DNA from: Methanobrevibacter cuticularis
GTDB taxonomy: Archaea > Methanobacteriota > Methanobacteria > Methanobacteriales > Methanobacteriaceae
Direction: 5' to 3'
Length of the DNA: 64,000 bases
Assembly (NCBI RefSeq): GCF_001639285.1
Contig: NZ_LWMW01000044.1
Location: forward strand, 1-64,000
This document shows, piece by piece, positions 9,998 through 19,322 of the stretch. Under the pieces are notes generated by a model. It was given only the letters and a program-made list of their open reading frames with translations, ran no database searches and was not told the origin of the DNA. Within the stretch, counting starts at the first letter, position 1. Each line of letters starts with the position of its first letter. The position numbers and the translations under genes are program-made.

Positions 9998-10351
9998 TTA
10001 GTTTACTCTTGTAATCGTTATTTGATCTCCCATATCCTTTATTTCTCCTTTATCTAATTTTAAAGCTTCTTTTTCTAATTTATAGGTTTCCCATATCTTA
10101 TTTAAGTTTTCTCTGAATGTTTCGTAATTGTTTATTGGTGTTTTTCTATCGACTTCATCTAATTGATTCACTAAGGGAATTAATTCTCCTTCAATTAGTT
10201 TTATGGTTTGCCATTCATCATTTTCAAAAAGATTTCGATACTCTTTGAAATATATTAAATTAGGCTTATTTGATTTGGTTTCAATTATATGCATTTCAAC
10301 CACTTTTTTGTTTTCATAACATATTTCATAAGTTAGTTCGGCATGATCCAT
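9998..10351 (-). CDS. hypothetical protein (117 aa)
   Basis: A 117-residue soluble, charged protein ('MDHAELTYEICYENKKVVEM', then a helical acidic/basic C-terminal half). No domain recognised. The ATG at 10351 has GGTGA upstream; an ATG at 10372 is in frame but falls inside the repeat array. The 29-bp tandem array starts only 17 bp before the start codon, so the leader or promoter must lie inside or beyond the array. Confidence 0.65.
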   Translation of the reverse strand: MDHAELTYEICYENKKVVEMHIIETKSNKPNLIYFKEYRNLFENDEWQTIKLIEGELIPLVNQLDEVDRKTPINNYETFRENLNKIWETYKLEKEALKLDKGEIKDMGDQITITRVN

Positions 10352-10367
10352 TTTTTCACCATCATTT

Positions 10368-10599
10368 AGCAATATTATTTTATTAAAGAGTGTTTTAGCA
10401 ATATTATTTTATTAAAGAGTGTTTTAGCAATATTATTTTATTAAAGAGTGTTTTAGAAATATTATTTTATTAAAGAGTGTTTTAGAAATATTATTTTATT
10501 AAAGAGTGTTTTAGAAATATTATTTTATTAAAGAGTGTTTTAGAAATATTATTTTATTAAAGAGTATTTTAGAAATATTATTTTATTAAAAGGTATCTT
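10368..10599. repeat. 29-bp tandem repeat, 8 copies
   Basis: Eight head-to-tail units of AG(C/A)AATATTATTTTATTAA plus AGAGTGTTTT, all exactly 29 bp. Variants change in blocks along the array (AGC, then AGA, then GTATTTT), as expected from slippage or unequal exchange. On the minus strand every unit offers a TTTAATAA element, so the array could act as stacked TATA-like boxes for the gene ending at 9998. Confidence 0.95.
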
Positions 10600-10715
10600 A
10601 GAAATACAATCACATTTTATTGGTTATTTGTAGTCAGTATTTATGATTGCTAATGTTATGGTGATTATTTATGATTATTATGTCAGAATAGCTTTAGCTA
10701 TTTTTAATTTCTATG

Positions 10716-11408
10716 TTAGTCTACTAATTGTTTTTCATAGATTCTTTTATACTCTTCTATGATTAAATCTCCAGAAGAGGTTCCTATTCTATTTGCACCT
10801 GCAGCTAACAGTCTTATGGTTGTTTTATAATCTTTTATTCCACCTGACGCTTTTATTTTTATATTAGGGGCAGTTTTACGAATTAGATTAATGTTAGCTG
10901 CTTTTGGACTTAGACCAGATGATCCTGTAGAGGTTTTTATAAAATCTGCCTTCGCAGCACTTACTATTTCACAAATACGAACTATTTCCTCATCATTTAA
11001 AAGTTCTGCTTCAATAATAACTTTTAGTATTTTATCATTAGTTACTTTTTTAACAGTTTCAATTTCTTCTTTAATTGTGTCATAATCTTCTGATTTCATA
11101 GCTTCTATATTCATGACCATATCCAATTCATCGGCATGATTTTTAACTGCTATTTCAGCTTCTTTAACTTTTATTTCAGAATTAACAAAACCTAATGGAA
11201 ATCCTATAACTGTACAAATTTTAACAGAGCTATCCTTTAGAAGATCTTTTGCATATTTTACATAATAAGGAGATACAACAACAGAATAAAATCCATAATG
11301 TTTTGCATGATTACAAAGTTTTTCAATATCCTCTTTTTTAGCAATATTACTTAAATTAGTGTAATCTATAGTATTTGCTAATTCTTCAGATGATCTTATT
11401 TTATTCAT
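10716..11408 (-). CDS. deoC: deoxyribose-phosphate aldolase
   Basis: A 230-residue class I aldolase that splits 2-deoxyribose 5-phosphate into glyceraldehyde 3-phosphate and acetaldehyde. The Schiff-base lysine sits in 'FIKTSTG' (K158). The proton-relay lysine is in 'KIKASGG', and 'DELDMVMN' carries the conserved aspartate. Length is normal for the archaeal short form. I start at the ATG at 11408, with AGTGAT upstream; an ATG three codons earlier lacks a site. In archaea it joins pentose salvage. No operon partners. Confidence 0.93.
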   Translation of the reverse strand: MNKIRSSEELANTIDYTNLSNIAKKEDIEKLCNHAKHYGFYSVVVSPYYVKYAKDLLKDSSVKICTVIGFPLGFVNSEIKVKEAEIAVKNHADELDMVMNIEAMKSEDYDTIKEEIETVKKVTNDKILKVIIEAELLNDEEIVRICEIVSAAKADFIKTSTGSSGLSPKAANINLIRKTAPNIKIKASGGIKDYKTTIRLLAAGANRIGTSSGDLIIEEYKRIYEKQLVD

Positions 11409-11478
11409 AACAATCACTTTTAATTCATTTATAGTTCATTATTTATTTTCTAATTTTCATTAGTAATATTCTTATTAT

Positions 11479-11550
11479 TAGTAATAGTTAGTAGTATCAT
11501 TATTTTTATTAATAGTAATAGTTAGTAGTATCATTATTTTTATTATTAGT
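11479..11550. repeat. 34-35 bp direct repeat in AT-rich spacer
   Basis: Two copies of AGTAATAGTTAGTAGTATCA plus T-rich tail, followed by degenerate TTATTA runs up to 11610. Lies between deoC and the elp3 stop. Confidence 0.7.
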
Positions 11551-11636
11551 AATACTTATTATTATTATTATTCTCATTATTCTTATTATTAATTGGTATT
11601 ATTAGTACAGGACAATTCTTTATGATTATTTTATCT

Positions 11637-13589
11637 TTAATTCAGTTTTTTAGCCATATATGGTCCTTCTCTTTCATAACCAAACTTGCGATAGTAATTT
11701 CTAGCACCAATTCCACTAATTATCAATAATTTGTCTTTATTATTTTTAATAGCTATTTCTTCAGCATTTGAAAGCAATTTTTCACCAAAGCCAGCATGTT
11801 GACCTGCAGATTTTCCTTTTGATCCTATTTTTATCATTTTGCCATAAACATGAAGTTCTCTTACAATAGCTGTTTTCTCATCCACTTCTTTTCTATGGGC
11901 TTCTTTTGAGGGTAATCTCAATCTAAGAAAACCAGCTAAAGTTTCTTCCATCTCATCTTCAAATGATAAAAATATTTCTTTCCCTTTTGTAGCTGAGTAT
12001 TTCTCTTTAAATAGCTTGAAATCATCCACATTAATTTTTGATATGTCTTCTGATTTGTTTATTTTATGACCTATTTCTCTACATCTTATACATTGGCATT
12101 TTACACCTTCTTTATCTAATTTATTGTAAACCAACTCTCCAAGATTTGATTTTTGTACACCTGCTTCTATTAATGGCGTAGGGATGTCTCTTTGGATTCG
12201 CATAGTTCTAACCCATTTTGGAAGTATTTTTTTTATTTTTACAATTAAATCAATAGCTTCTTCATCTTCATAAGGTTTATACTTTCCTTCTTTCCATAGG
12301 TCATAGAGCTTACTCCCCTTTGTCACAAGGCAAGGATATATTTTTAACATATCTGGTTTAAAGGATTCATCTCGGAATACTCTTTTGAACATTCTTAAAT
12401 CCATATCTGGATTGTTTATCAACCCCGGAATAAGGTGCATAGCTACTTTTATTCCAGAATCTCTTAAAATTTTATTTGCATTGATTACATCATGAACTGT
12501 GTGGCCTCTCTCCATTCGCTTATAAATAAAATCGTATGTCGTTTGAACACCTAATTCAACTCTTGTAACTCCCATATTGAGCATTCTATCAACATCTTCG
12601 ATTTTACAGTAATCTGGGCGTGTTTCAAATGTCATTCCTATACATCTTATCTTTGAATTCTCATTAACTCTTTGAACATCTTCAAGTAAGACATAATCAT
12701 TGGGGGGGTAAATTTTTAGAAGATTTTTTGATATTTTTGTATCAATGTCCTTTTTATTAGTGATTTTAGATAGTTCTGAGTTTGTATTAGTTTTTCTTGT
12801 TTTTGGGTTATTAGTTATTGAATTATTTAATTTTGAATCATTATTCTTTGGGTTTGAATTAATACTAATATCTTCTAAATTTACTCTGGTATTAACATTT
12901 TCTAAATTTAATCCAGTATTAACATTTTTTAAATTTAGTCTGGTATTAACATTTTCTAAATTTAATCCAGTATTAACATTTTTTAAATTTAGTTTGGTAT
13001 TAACATTTTCTAAATTTAATCCAGTATTAACATTTTCTAACTTTGCTCCAGTATTAATATCTTCTAAATTTAATCCAAAATCAATCATTGCTTTTATACA
13101 TTGAGATATGAACCATTGTTGATATGATAACTCTCTTGAAGGAAAAGTTCCTCCCATTATTATTAATTCAACTTTATCTACAGGATGTCCCACTGCATTT
13201 AGCTGATTCAATCTATTGTAACATTGGGTGTAAGGATCAAAATTAAACATTCGAGCTCTTAGTGCTGCTGGTTCCTCTCCAGTGTAACTTGGTGGAGCTA
13301 ACTCACTTTCAGGACAATAGAAACATCTTCCATGAGGACATTTGTGAGGATGACACATAACAGCTACAATAGCTACTCCAGAGATGGTTCTCGTTGGTTT
13401 TTTTCTTACTATATTGGCTACTATGTCTCTTTCATCAGAACTCGTATATTTTAATATATCAGAATTACTCATGAATTTTAATAAATTGAAATCTCTACAA
13501 ATTTGTCTTTTAGCTTTTTCTAATTCATGCCGAGATTTTATTTTTTTATCTATAATATCATCAATTATTAACCGGCATGCTTTCTCCAT
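11637..13589 (-). CDS. Elp3-type tRNA U34 modification enzyme with a repeat insertion
   Basis: A 650-residue protein with a radical SAM domain and a C-terminal GNAT acetyltransferase domain, the archaeal Elp3 that builds the cm5U34 group on tRNA wobble uridines. The cluster cysteines have the Elp3 CX9CX2C spacing (C79, C89, C92). 'MGGTFPS' and 'TFETRPDYC' are further radical SAM landmarks, and '[10 protein letters not shown]' near the end is the acetyl-CoA site. Archaeal Elp3 is usually about 530-550 residues. The excess lies between residues about 172 and 300: eight 9-residue repeats, then an Asn/Ser/Lys-rich stretch. The flanking core is intact. GGAG precedes the ATG. Confidence 0.93.
   Translation of the reverse strand: MEKACRLIIDDIIDKKIKSRHELEKAKRQICRDFNLLKFMSNSDILKYTSSDERDIVANIVRKKPTRTISGVAIVAVMCHPHKCPHGRCFYCPESELAPPSYTGEEPAALRARMFNFDPYTQCYNRLNQLNAVGHPVDKVELIIMGGTFPSRELSYQQWFISQCIKAMIDFGLNLEDINTGAKLENVNTGLNLENVNTKLNLKNVNTGLNLENVNTRLNLKNVNTGLNLENVNTRVNLEDISINSNPKNNDSKLNNSITNNPKTRKTNTNSELSKITNKKDIDTKISKNLLKIYPPNDYVLLEDVQRVNENSKIRCIGMTFETRPDYCKIEDVDRMLNMGVTRVELGVQTTYDFIYKRMERGHTVHDVINANKILRDSGIKVAMHLIPGLINNPDMDLRMFKRVFRDESFKPDMLKIYPCLVTKGSKLYDLWKEGKYKPYEDEEAIDLIVKIKKILPKWVRTMRIQRDIPTPLIEAGVQKSNLGELVYNKLDKEGVKCQCIRCREIGHKINKSEDISKINVDDFKLFKEKYSATKGKEIFLSFEDEMEETLAGFLRLRLPSKEAHRKEVDEKTAIVRELHVYGKMIKIGSKGKSAGQHAGFGEKLLSNAEEIAIKNNKDKLLIISGIGARNYYRKFGYEREGPYMAKKLN
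12702..12708. repeat. homopolymer G7 (C7 in the coding strand) inside elp3
   Basis: Seven G on the plus strand, read as TAC-CCC-CCC (Tyr-Pro-Pro, residues 294-296) at the end of the Elp3 insertion. G/C runs of this length are rare in this AT-rich sequence. A slip of one base would truncate Elp3 before the second half of its radical SAM domain. Confidence 0.8.
12861..13076. repeat. 27-bp coding tandem repeat in elp3, 8 units
   Basis: Eight in-frame 27-bp units encode variants of GLNLENVNT (residues 172-243). Alternate units read GLNLENVNT and [10 protein letters not shown], so pairs were duplicated together. No other part of the gene is repetitive. Confidence 0.95.
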
Positions 13590-13748
13590 AGATTTAATCT
13601 CCTTAGTTTATTATTTCAATTTATTTGTAAACAAAATATAGATAATTATATATATTTTCGAATACATAAATTTTATCATGTTATGTATAGTCTAATCATG
13701 AAATAGTTAAAGATAGTATTATTTATATATTTTACTGAGGATATTAAA

Positions 13749-13994
13749 ATGAGAATTAAGAAGTTATTAGGGATGCAAGTATTAGACATGGATGCAAATG
13801 ATATAGGAAAAGTAACTGATGTTGATTTTAATTCTGTAAATGGAAGAATTGACAAAATAGCTATTTCCTTGAAGAAAAATATTTTATCTCATGATGAAGT
13901 AATGATCCACTATGATAATATTCAGAGTATTGGAGATTATGTTTTATTGAAGATAAATATTGATAGGGATAATAAAGATAAAACTGAAGACTGA
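13749..13994 (+). CDS. stand-alone PRC-barrel protein (copy 3 of 3)
   Basis: An 81-residue single PRC-barrel: 'MRIKKLLGMQVLDMDANDIG' then 'DVDFNSVNGRIDKIAISLKK' and an acidic tail. TGAGGAT lies upstream of the ATG, and TTTATATA at 13722-13729 is a probable TATA box. It is closest in layout to the copy at 8648-8866. It is followed by DUF2098, but a 179-bp gap with a 50-bp duplicated sequence separates them. A role in division (CdpB-like) or as an RNA-linked adaptor is possible but unproven. Confidence 0.85.
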   Translation: MRIKKLLGMQVLDMDANDIGKVTDVDFNSVNGRIDKIAISLKKNILSHDEVMIHYDNIQSIGDYVLLKINIDRDNKDKTED

Positions 13995-14173
13995 AGTCGG
14001 ATTAGATTGTTAATTAACTATTATTGAGGTTATTTATTGATTTCAAATTAGATTGTTAATTAACTATTATTGATGGTATTGATTTTATAAGATAGACTAT
14101 TTGATTAAATTAAATTATTTAGTTTTTACAAAAAATTATATATCACATCTTTTTCATTAGTAATGGTGTTATT

Positions 14174-14470
14174 ATGGAAATTAAGGATGCTAGAGGGAAA
14201 TTAGTTGAAATAGGTTCTTATATTAGGTATGTTGGTACTGGAACTATTGGTAAAGTAGTTGATACTAAAAAAGAAGATGAAGAGTCTTGGGTAAAATTGG
14301 AAAATCCTAATTTGTGGTATTCTTCTAAATTCATCGAAACTGTGAATGAAAAGAACATTGAAAAAATTAAAAATAGATATGTCCCGAAAAATAATACTGA
14401 AACCAAAAACAACTCTGATAATTTTGAAAATGTTTCTTTAGGTTCAGGTGGTGCAGAAGGAGGAGGTTAA
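14174..14470 (+). CDS. DUF2098 family protein
   Basis: A 98-residue methanogen protein. Residues 8-60 form a small SH3-like beta domain: 'GKLVEIGSYIRYVGTGTIGK', 'DEESWVKLENPNLWYSS'. This pattern (GTGTxGxV, WVxLE) is that of DUF2098, found mainly in methanogens and of unknown function. The C-terminal 25 residues are low complexity and end in Gly ('GSGGAEGGG'). GGTG lies before the ATG. It stands alone. Confidence 0.8.
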   Translation: MEIKDARGKLVEIGSYIRYVGTGTIGKVVDTKKEDEESWVKLENPNLWYSSKFIETVNEKNIEKIKNRYVPKNNTETKNNSDNFENVSLGSGGAEGGG

Positions 14471-14928
14471 CCTTCTAACTCTTTATTATTCTCATATTCA
14501 TTATTAGACATTTCTTTTAATATTTATAATGATATTTATTTTAATATTTCTTTTAATATTTATCTTGGATATGTTTTTCTTATTTATAATTCTTTTTAAA
14601 TTCAAATTATAATCAATTCAAATTTTTACTTCATATTATTGATTTTCATATTAGTTCTTTACTTTTATAATCATAGCAATCATTTATTTGTATTATTTTT
14701 TCTTAGAAATTCTATAAAATTCATTTATAGTAATTTATCTGTTATAAATTCTAGTAGCTATTTAATTATAGTCATCACGTATAATAGGCAGATGGGAATA
14801 TTTATAATGTTTGTTATAAATAGTCTTATTGTTAGTTGAAAGTAATAATTGTAAGTAGTAAATTTCTATTGAGAACAATTTATTATTATTGATAATAGTT
14901 AGATAAAAAAATTATAGGTTGGTGTTCC
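14471..14928. other. 458-bp AT-rich intergenic region
   Basis: No convincing gene. A 66-codon open frame at 14639-14839 has no ribosome site and only Phe/Ile/Tyr/Asn-rich composition. The right end carries the promoter of the DUF308 gene. Confidence 0.55.
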
Positions 14929-15450
14929 ATGATTAATAAGAGAATTTTAGGGATTTTAGGGATTATATTGGGGGTTATATTATTATCAATTCCTTTCTTT
15001 GATATATTTATTTTAGACAATGTGATAGCTATTGCAATTATCATTTTAGGAATTTATTTGATTTTTAAAGGGATACAACATTGGGAAGAGAATAAGGCAA
15101 CTACTGTATTTTTTCTATTAATAGCTCTTTTTGCAATAGTTTTTGGCATTATGTTAATTGAAAATATAGTACTATTTAGTATTTTAGTAATCTGGGCATT
15201 GTATATTGCTGGTTTCTTATTGATATTGGGAGGAATAGCTGGTTTAACCACACGAAGTAAGAATAGTTTCTCTAAAGAATCTTCAGCATTAGCACTGATT
15301 TTTGGAATTGTTCTTTTAATGTCTGCACAAATATCTTTGAAAATTCCAGGTTTTGGGGATTATTTGGTGGCTCTTATAATAGGTATTTGGTTAGTTGTAG
15401 AGGGATTTATTTTCGTTTTAGGTACAAATAAAGAAGTTTTTAATCAATAA
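14929..15450 (+). CDS. DUF308 (HdeD-like) membrane protein, copy 1
   Basis: A 173-residue protein with six predicted membrane helices in three pairs of about 20 residues ('ILGIILGVILLSIPFF', 'VIAIAIIILGIYLIFKGIQ' and so on). The internal 'G..L.I.G...' pattern is that of DUF308, the family of E. coli acid-resistance protein HdeD. The archaeal role is unknown. GGTTGGTG precedes the ATG. A second member follows 274 bp downstream. Note 'TTRSKNSFSKESS', a basic loop between helices 4 and 5. Confidence 0.8.
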   Translation: MINKRILGILGIILGVILLSIPFFDIFILDNVIAIAIIILGIYLIFKGIQHWEENKATTVFFLLIALFAIVFGIMLIENIVLFSILVIWALYIAGFLLILGGIAGLTTRSKNSFSKESSALALIFGIVLLMSAQISLKIPGFGDYLVALIIGIWLVVEGFIFVLGTNKEVFNQ

Positions 15451-15724
15451 GATAGGATTTAATATAACTTAATTTTTTCATTTTTTATTTATAATATTCT
15501 TAATAAGATAAAACTTAATTAATTATTAAAATATTGATAAAGTTATTAATGGAGTGTTTTAAATCACATTTATAAGAAAACATTTATTAATACCTTCATA
15601 TATAAGAATATTATATATTATTTATTAATATTAGATGAATGAATATAAATTATTTGTTTGTATGGGATGAATGAATATAACGGTATTTGAAGTAGATTAA
15701 TTATATTTTTTTGTAGGTGTTTAT

Positions 15725-16225
15725 ATGGAAAACAAATCGATTATAGGAGTTTTAGCAGTAATTTTTGGTATTTTAATAATAGTATTCCCTTTTACAAGTC
15801 AAATTGTATTTGCAGTTATTGCAGGTATTGGTATAGTAGTATTTGGTGTTTATTTATTGGTCATGGGAGCTAGTTTTTGGAGTTTAAGTAAAGCTGCATC
15901 TGTAGCATATGTCATACTAGGTATTCTTGCATTGATTCTTGGTTTAATGTTGTTAGGTAATGCATTCCTATTTGATCTTTTAGTGAGTTTCTATCTTTAT
16001 GTTACTGGATTCTTGTTACTATTTACTGGGTTTATAGGTTTATTCTCAAGAGCTCATGTAGTCACAAAAGGTTCTGCTGCTTTAATGGGGATTTTAGGTA
16101 TTTTAACAATAGTTTTAGGGTATTTTGCATTACTAAGTCCAGTATATGTAGCTATTATTATAGGAGTCAGTTTGATCGTTGATGGAATAGCTGTTGCTAT
16201 GGGAGATTTTAAAGTAATTGAATAA
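15725..16225 (+). CDS. DUF308 (HdeD-like) membrane protein, copy 2
   Basis: A 166-residue six-helix membrane protein of the same family as the preceding gene ('GVLAVIFGILIIVFPF', 'VVFGVYLLVMGASFWSL', 'LLLFTGFIGLFSRA'). The two proteins align over their full length but differ at most positions, so this is an old tandem duplication. GTAGGTG precedes the ATG. Function unknown; the pair may form a heteromeric membrane complex (inference). Confidence 0.8.
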   Translation: MENKSIIGVLAVIFGILIIVFPFTSQIVFAVIAGIGIVVFGVYLLVMGASFWSLSKAASVAYVILGILALILGLMLLGNAFLFDLLVSFYLYVTGFLLLFTGFIGLFSRAHVVTKGSAALMGILGILTIVLGYFALLSPVYVAIIIGVSLIVDGIAVAMGDFKVIE

Positions 16226-16344
16226 TTTTTTTAATTTACATTTTTTATTCATTCTCTCATAGTAATTCTTTTTTATTATTTTTATTATTATTATTATCAT
16301 CCAATGTTAGTTGTTAGAGATTTAAAAAAAGTTTTAATTTTATT

Positions 16345-18417
16345 TTAGTAGTTTTGAACAAAGACTCTTATATTTTTAGCTAGTTTTGGCCCAATTCCTT
16401 CTATTTTTTGTAGTTGGGTTTCATTTATAGGTCTTAGATCCTCTCCAAATGTTTTTATTAAAGCTCTTGCTCGTTTTCTCCCTAACCTTTTTACTCCTAT
16501 GACTAATAGAATTAAATCATCTCTTACTCCATAGTACAATCTAGCTGAGAGGTAATCTAAATCTCTTGAGTAATTATATCTTCCTAAAACTTCAAGAATA
16601 TTTTTAAAGAACTTTACAAGCAGAGATGCTTCATATGCAGAACGCCTTGTTGAGGCAGAATAAACATTATAAGCATTTTCAATTTCATATTCACTTCTTT
16701 CATCAATCCATTCAAGGAGTGCTACAGTTGTAGCTTCTGAATTTCCAATATTCATTACAAATAATCCTTTTTCTGAGAGTTTTTCTCTAACCGGATCCTT
16801 ACTTTTTCTTCCTTTAAATGATATAAGGGGTAAATCAGGAGTTAATGATAATTGATATATAAGTTCATTTATATCAAGTTCCTCTAATTGAGTTGCATAT
16901 TCTTTTAATTTTACAGAGGTTTCCACAGTGTAGTTAGACTTAGCTATTAAGTTTCCAAAGGCTGTAGCTTTTAAACCATCAGGAGTAGCTTGAAGGATTC
17001 CATTTTTCAGTAAAAATTCTAAAGCAGTTTCTATTTCATACTTTAAACTATCTTCTGCAAAAAGACTCATAGAGGGGTTATTTGTCATTTGATAACCATA
17101 AAAAGTCATTTTGAAGAAATTTTGGATCTCTTCTGGATTTTTTGATAAGCTTGAAGCTACTTGTGATATAATTTGTTTATACACAGCGTCTTTATTTTCT
17201 ATGAGCTTAGAATTAGTAGTTTCAATTTCTCCATGGATATATTTCTCTTGAAGATCACATGCTTCATCTAAAGACTTGGCTACAAGATATGAAAAACCCA
17301 CATCATCATATTGTGGTCTTCCAGCTCTTCCAGACATCTGCTCATAATCAAAAACAGGAATAGCTTGAGGGCCTTGAGAAGTCCAACGAGTATAATCACG
17401 TATAACTACAGATCTTGAAGGCAAATTAACTCCATACATTAAACTTGGAGTGGCAGCAATCATTAAAAGATTTCCTTTCCTAAATTCTTCTTCGATTATC
17501 TCTTTTTGCTCATTGAACAAACCTGCATGATGAAAAGCAGCTCCATTTTCACAACTTTCTGCTAATTTCAAACAAGTAGAAGTTGGTCTTGAGCCTTTTC
17601 TTTTTGGAACTTCAAGAATAGCTTCAGATACCTTTTTAAACATATTCTTTTGTTCAGAAGTAATTTTTTTCTTTATTTTTCCAGAAACGTAGTTACTTAA
17701 ACTTTCTGTGAATCTTCTAGTTGAAACGAAACTAAGTGCTTGTGAACTGTCTTCAATAGCTTTTTCAACAATTTTCACAACAACTTCATTTTTATTACTT
17801 GTATTGAACATTTCTGTATTCAAAACCTCTTTATTTAATGGCACTGGACGATAATCATGTTCTACTACCTTTGCTTCTAACCATCCTTCAATCTCTTCCA
17901 TATTTTGTAAAGTTGCTGAGAGAGCTACGATTCTTAAATTTGGGTTAATTATCTTAGCTCTCGTTATAGCACATTCTAATGTCGGCCCTCTTGAATATTC
18001 TCCAATCATATGAAATTCATCTATGATTAGAGTATCAACTTCACGTAAGGTATCCCATGAAAATCTAGTTAAAGCATCGAAAGATTCAAAAACCATAACA
18101 GATAAGTCTGCAGATGATGGATGTTTCCCTACCTCAATTCCATGCTTTTCAAATTCTTTAAACTCTTTTACCTTTTCATTTTGTATTGAAATTAAAGGAG
18201 CTGCATAAACGGCTTTTCCACCATTTAAAATAGTTTTTAAAGCAGCCATAATTCCGAGAATAGTTTTCCCACTAGCTGTGGGAATAGCTATTATATAGTT
18301 AGATTTAGTTTCTATATATCCAGAATCAATCACATGCCTTTGAGCAGGATTAAATTCTTTGATATATGGATAACAATCCATTATTATATTTTTTATTTCA
18401 GTAGGTAGGGTTTCCAT
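16345..18417 (-). CDS. ATP-dependent DNA helicase Hel308
   Basis: A 690-residue superfamily 2 helicase. Walker A is AIPTASGKT (44-52), motif II is DEFH (133-136), motif III is SAT near 168, and motif VI is QMSGRAGRP (360-368). A winged-helix and ratchet region follows, and the C-terminus has helix-hairpin-helix repeats ('IEGIGPKLAKNI'). Hel308 unwinds lagging strands at stalled archaeal forks. The length is normal. I choose the ATG at 18417; an in-frame TTG at 18426 gives three more residues. A 68-bp triple repeat lies just upstream. Confidence 0.93.
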   Translation of the reverse strand: METLPTEIKNIIMDCYPYIKEFNPAQRHVIDSGYIETKSNYIIAIPTASGKTILGIMAALKTILNGGKAVYAAPLISIQNEKVKEFKEFEKHGIEVGKHPSSADLSVMVFESFDALTRFSWDTLREVDTLIIDEFHMIGEYSRGPTLECAITRAKIINPNLRIVALSATLQNMEEIEGWLEAKVVEHDYRPVPLNKEVLNTEMFNTSNKNEVVVKIVEKAIEDSSQALSFVSTRRFTESLSNYVSGKIKKKITSEQKNMFKKVSEAILEVPKRKGSRPTSTCLKLAESCENGAAFHHAGLFNEQKEIIEEEFRKGNLLMIAATPSLMYGVNLPSRSVVIRDYTRWTSQGPQAIPVFDYEQMSGRAGRPQYDDVGFSYLVAKSLDEACDLQEKYIHGEIETTNSKLIENKDAVYKQIISQVASSLSKNPEEIQNFFKMTFYGYQMTNNPSMSLFAEDSLKYEIETALEFLLKNGILQATPDGLKATAFGNLIAKSNYTVETSVKLKEYATQLEELDINELIYQLSLTPDLPLISFKGRKSKDPVREKLSEKGLFVMNIGNSEATTVALLEWIDERSEYEIENAYNVYSASTRRSAYEASLLVKFFKNILEVLGRYNYSRDLDYLSARLYYGVRDDLILLVIGVKRLGRKRARALIKTFGEDLRPINETQLQKIEGIGPKLAKNIRVFVQNY

Positions 18418-18475
18418 ATTAATCAATCATTTTTAAGCATATGTTAATTTTAACTGTAAGCATAATTTTAATTTT

Positions 18476-18679
18476 AAAATGTTAAATTTAGATACAAGTA
18501 TGATTTAAATTGAATGAATATTTAATAATAAAATCATAAGATTAAAATGTTAAATTTAGATATAAGTATGATTTAAATTGAATGAATATTTAATAATAAA
18601 ATCATAAGATTAAAATGTTAAATTTAGATATAAGTATGATTTAAATTGAATGAATATTTAATAATAAAATCATAAGATG
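18476..18679. repeat. 68-bp tandem repeat, 3 copies
   Basis: Three contiguous copies of a 68-bp unit (18476-18543, 18544-18611, 18612-18679), nearly identical. They fill the space between the hel308 start and the moaC stop, so any hel308 promoter inside the unit would be triplicated. Confidence 0.95.
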
Positions 18680-18685
18680 ATTCAA

Positions 18686-19156
18686 TTAAATTTTCTCTTT
18701 TTTTATCACACATATATCTGTGATGGTAGTATTGGGATATTGTCCATTTGAATCTTTTTCAACTGCTTTCACCATATCCCAAATTGTCAAAAGTCCCACA
18801 CTGACTCCAGTAATAGCTTCCATTTCAACGCCTGTTTGACCAAGTGAATTTACACTAACTGTAACTTCAATCTCCCTAGACTTTATTTTAAAATCTACTT
18901 CTATCCCTGTAATATTTAAAGGATGACAAAGAGGTATCATATTTGATGTAGTTTTAACTGCATTAATAGCAGCTATTTGTGCAGTTGTTAAAACATTTCC
19001 TTTTTTTATTTCCTCATTTTCAATCATGGATACTGTTTCTTTTTGGAGTATAATTTTTCCATTAGCCACAGCTCTTCGTTTTTGAGGTTGTTTTTCACCA
19101 ACTTCTACCATATGAACCCCTTTTTCAGTTAAGTGTGTAAATTCTTTTTTTGTCAT
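18686..19156 (-). CDS. moaC: cyclic pyranopterin monophosphate synthase accessory MoaC
   Basis: A 156-residue MoaC. It converts the MoaA product (3',8-cyclo-7,8-dihydro-GTP) into cyclic pyranopterin monophosphate for the molybdopterin/tungstopterin cofactor used by formylmethanofuran and formate dehydrogenases. The signature PLCHP is at 75-79, and 'GVEMEAITGVSVGLLTIWDM' holds the family's conserved acidic and glycine residues. Length is normal. GGAATG lies before the ATG. Other moa genes are not nearby. Confidence 0.95.
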   Translation of the reverse strand: MTKKEFTHLTEKGVHMVEVGEKQPQKRRAVANGKIILQKETVSMIENEEIKKGNVLTTAQIAAINAVKTTSNMIPLCHPLNITGIEVDFKIKSREIEVTVSVNSLGQTGVEMEAITGVSVGLLTIWDMVKAVEKDSNGQYPNTTITDICVIKKEKI

Positions 19157-19322
19157 TTAATCATTCCTAATCTATCTTAACTAATATTACTTATTCTTAA
19201 CTAATATTACTTATAATTATTATATTTTTTATTACTATTTATATTTTATTTATTACTACCATTAATAATATTTATTTCTTACAGGGTTTTAATATTTTTC
19301 AATGATCTGAATTTAGACTTGT

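Noticed and set aside
10368-10599. Possible CRISPR array (29-bp units)
   Set aside because: Units are contiguous with no unique spacers, and no cas genes are nearby.
14639-14839. 66-codon open frame between DUF2098 and DUF308
   Set aside because: No ribosome site, hydrophobic/Asn-biased composition typical of AT-rich noise, and no family match.
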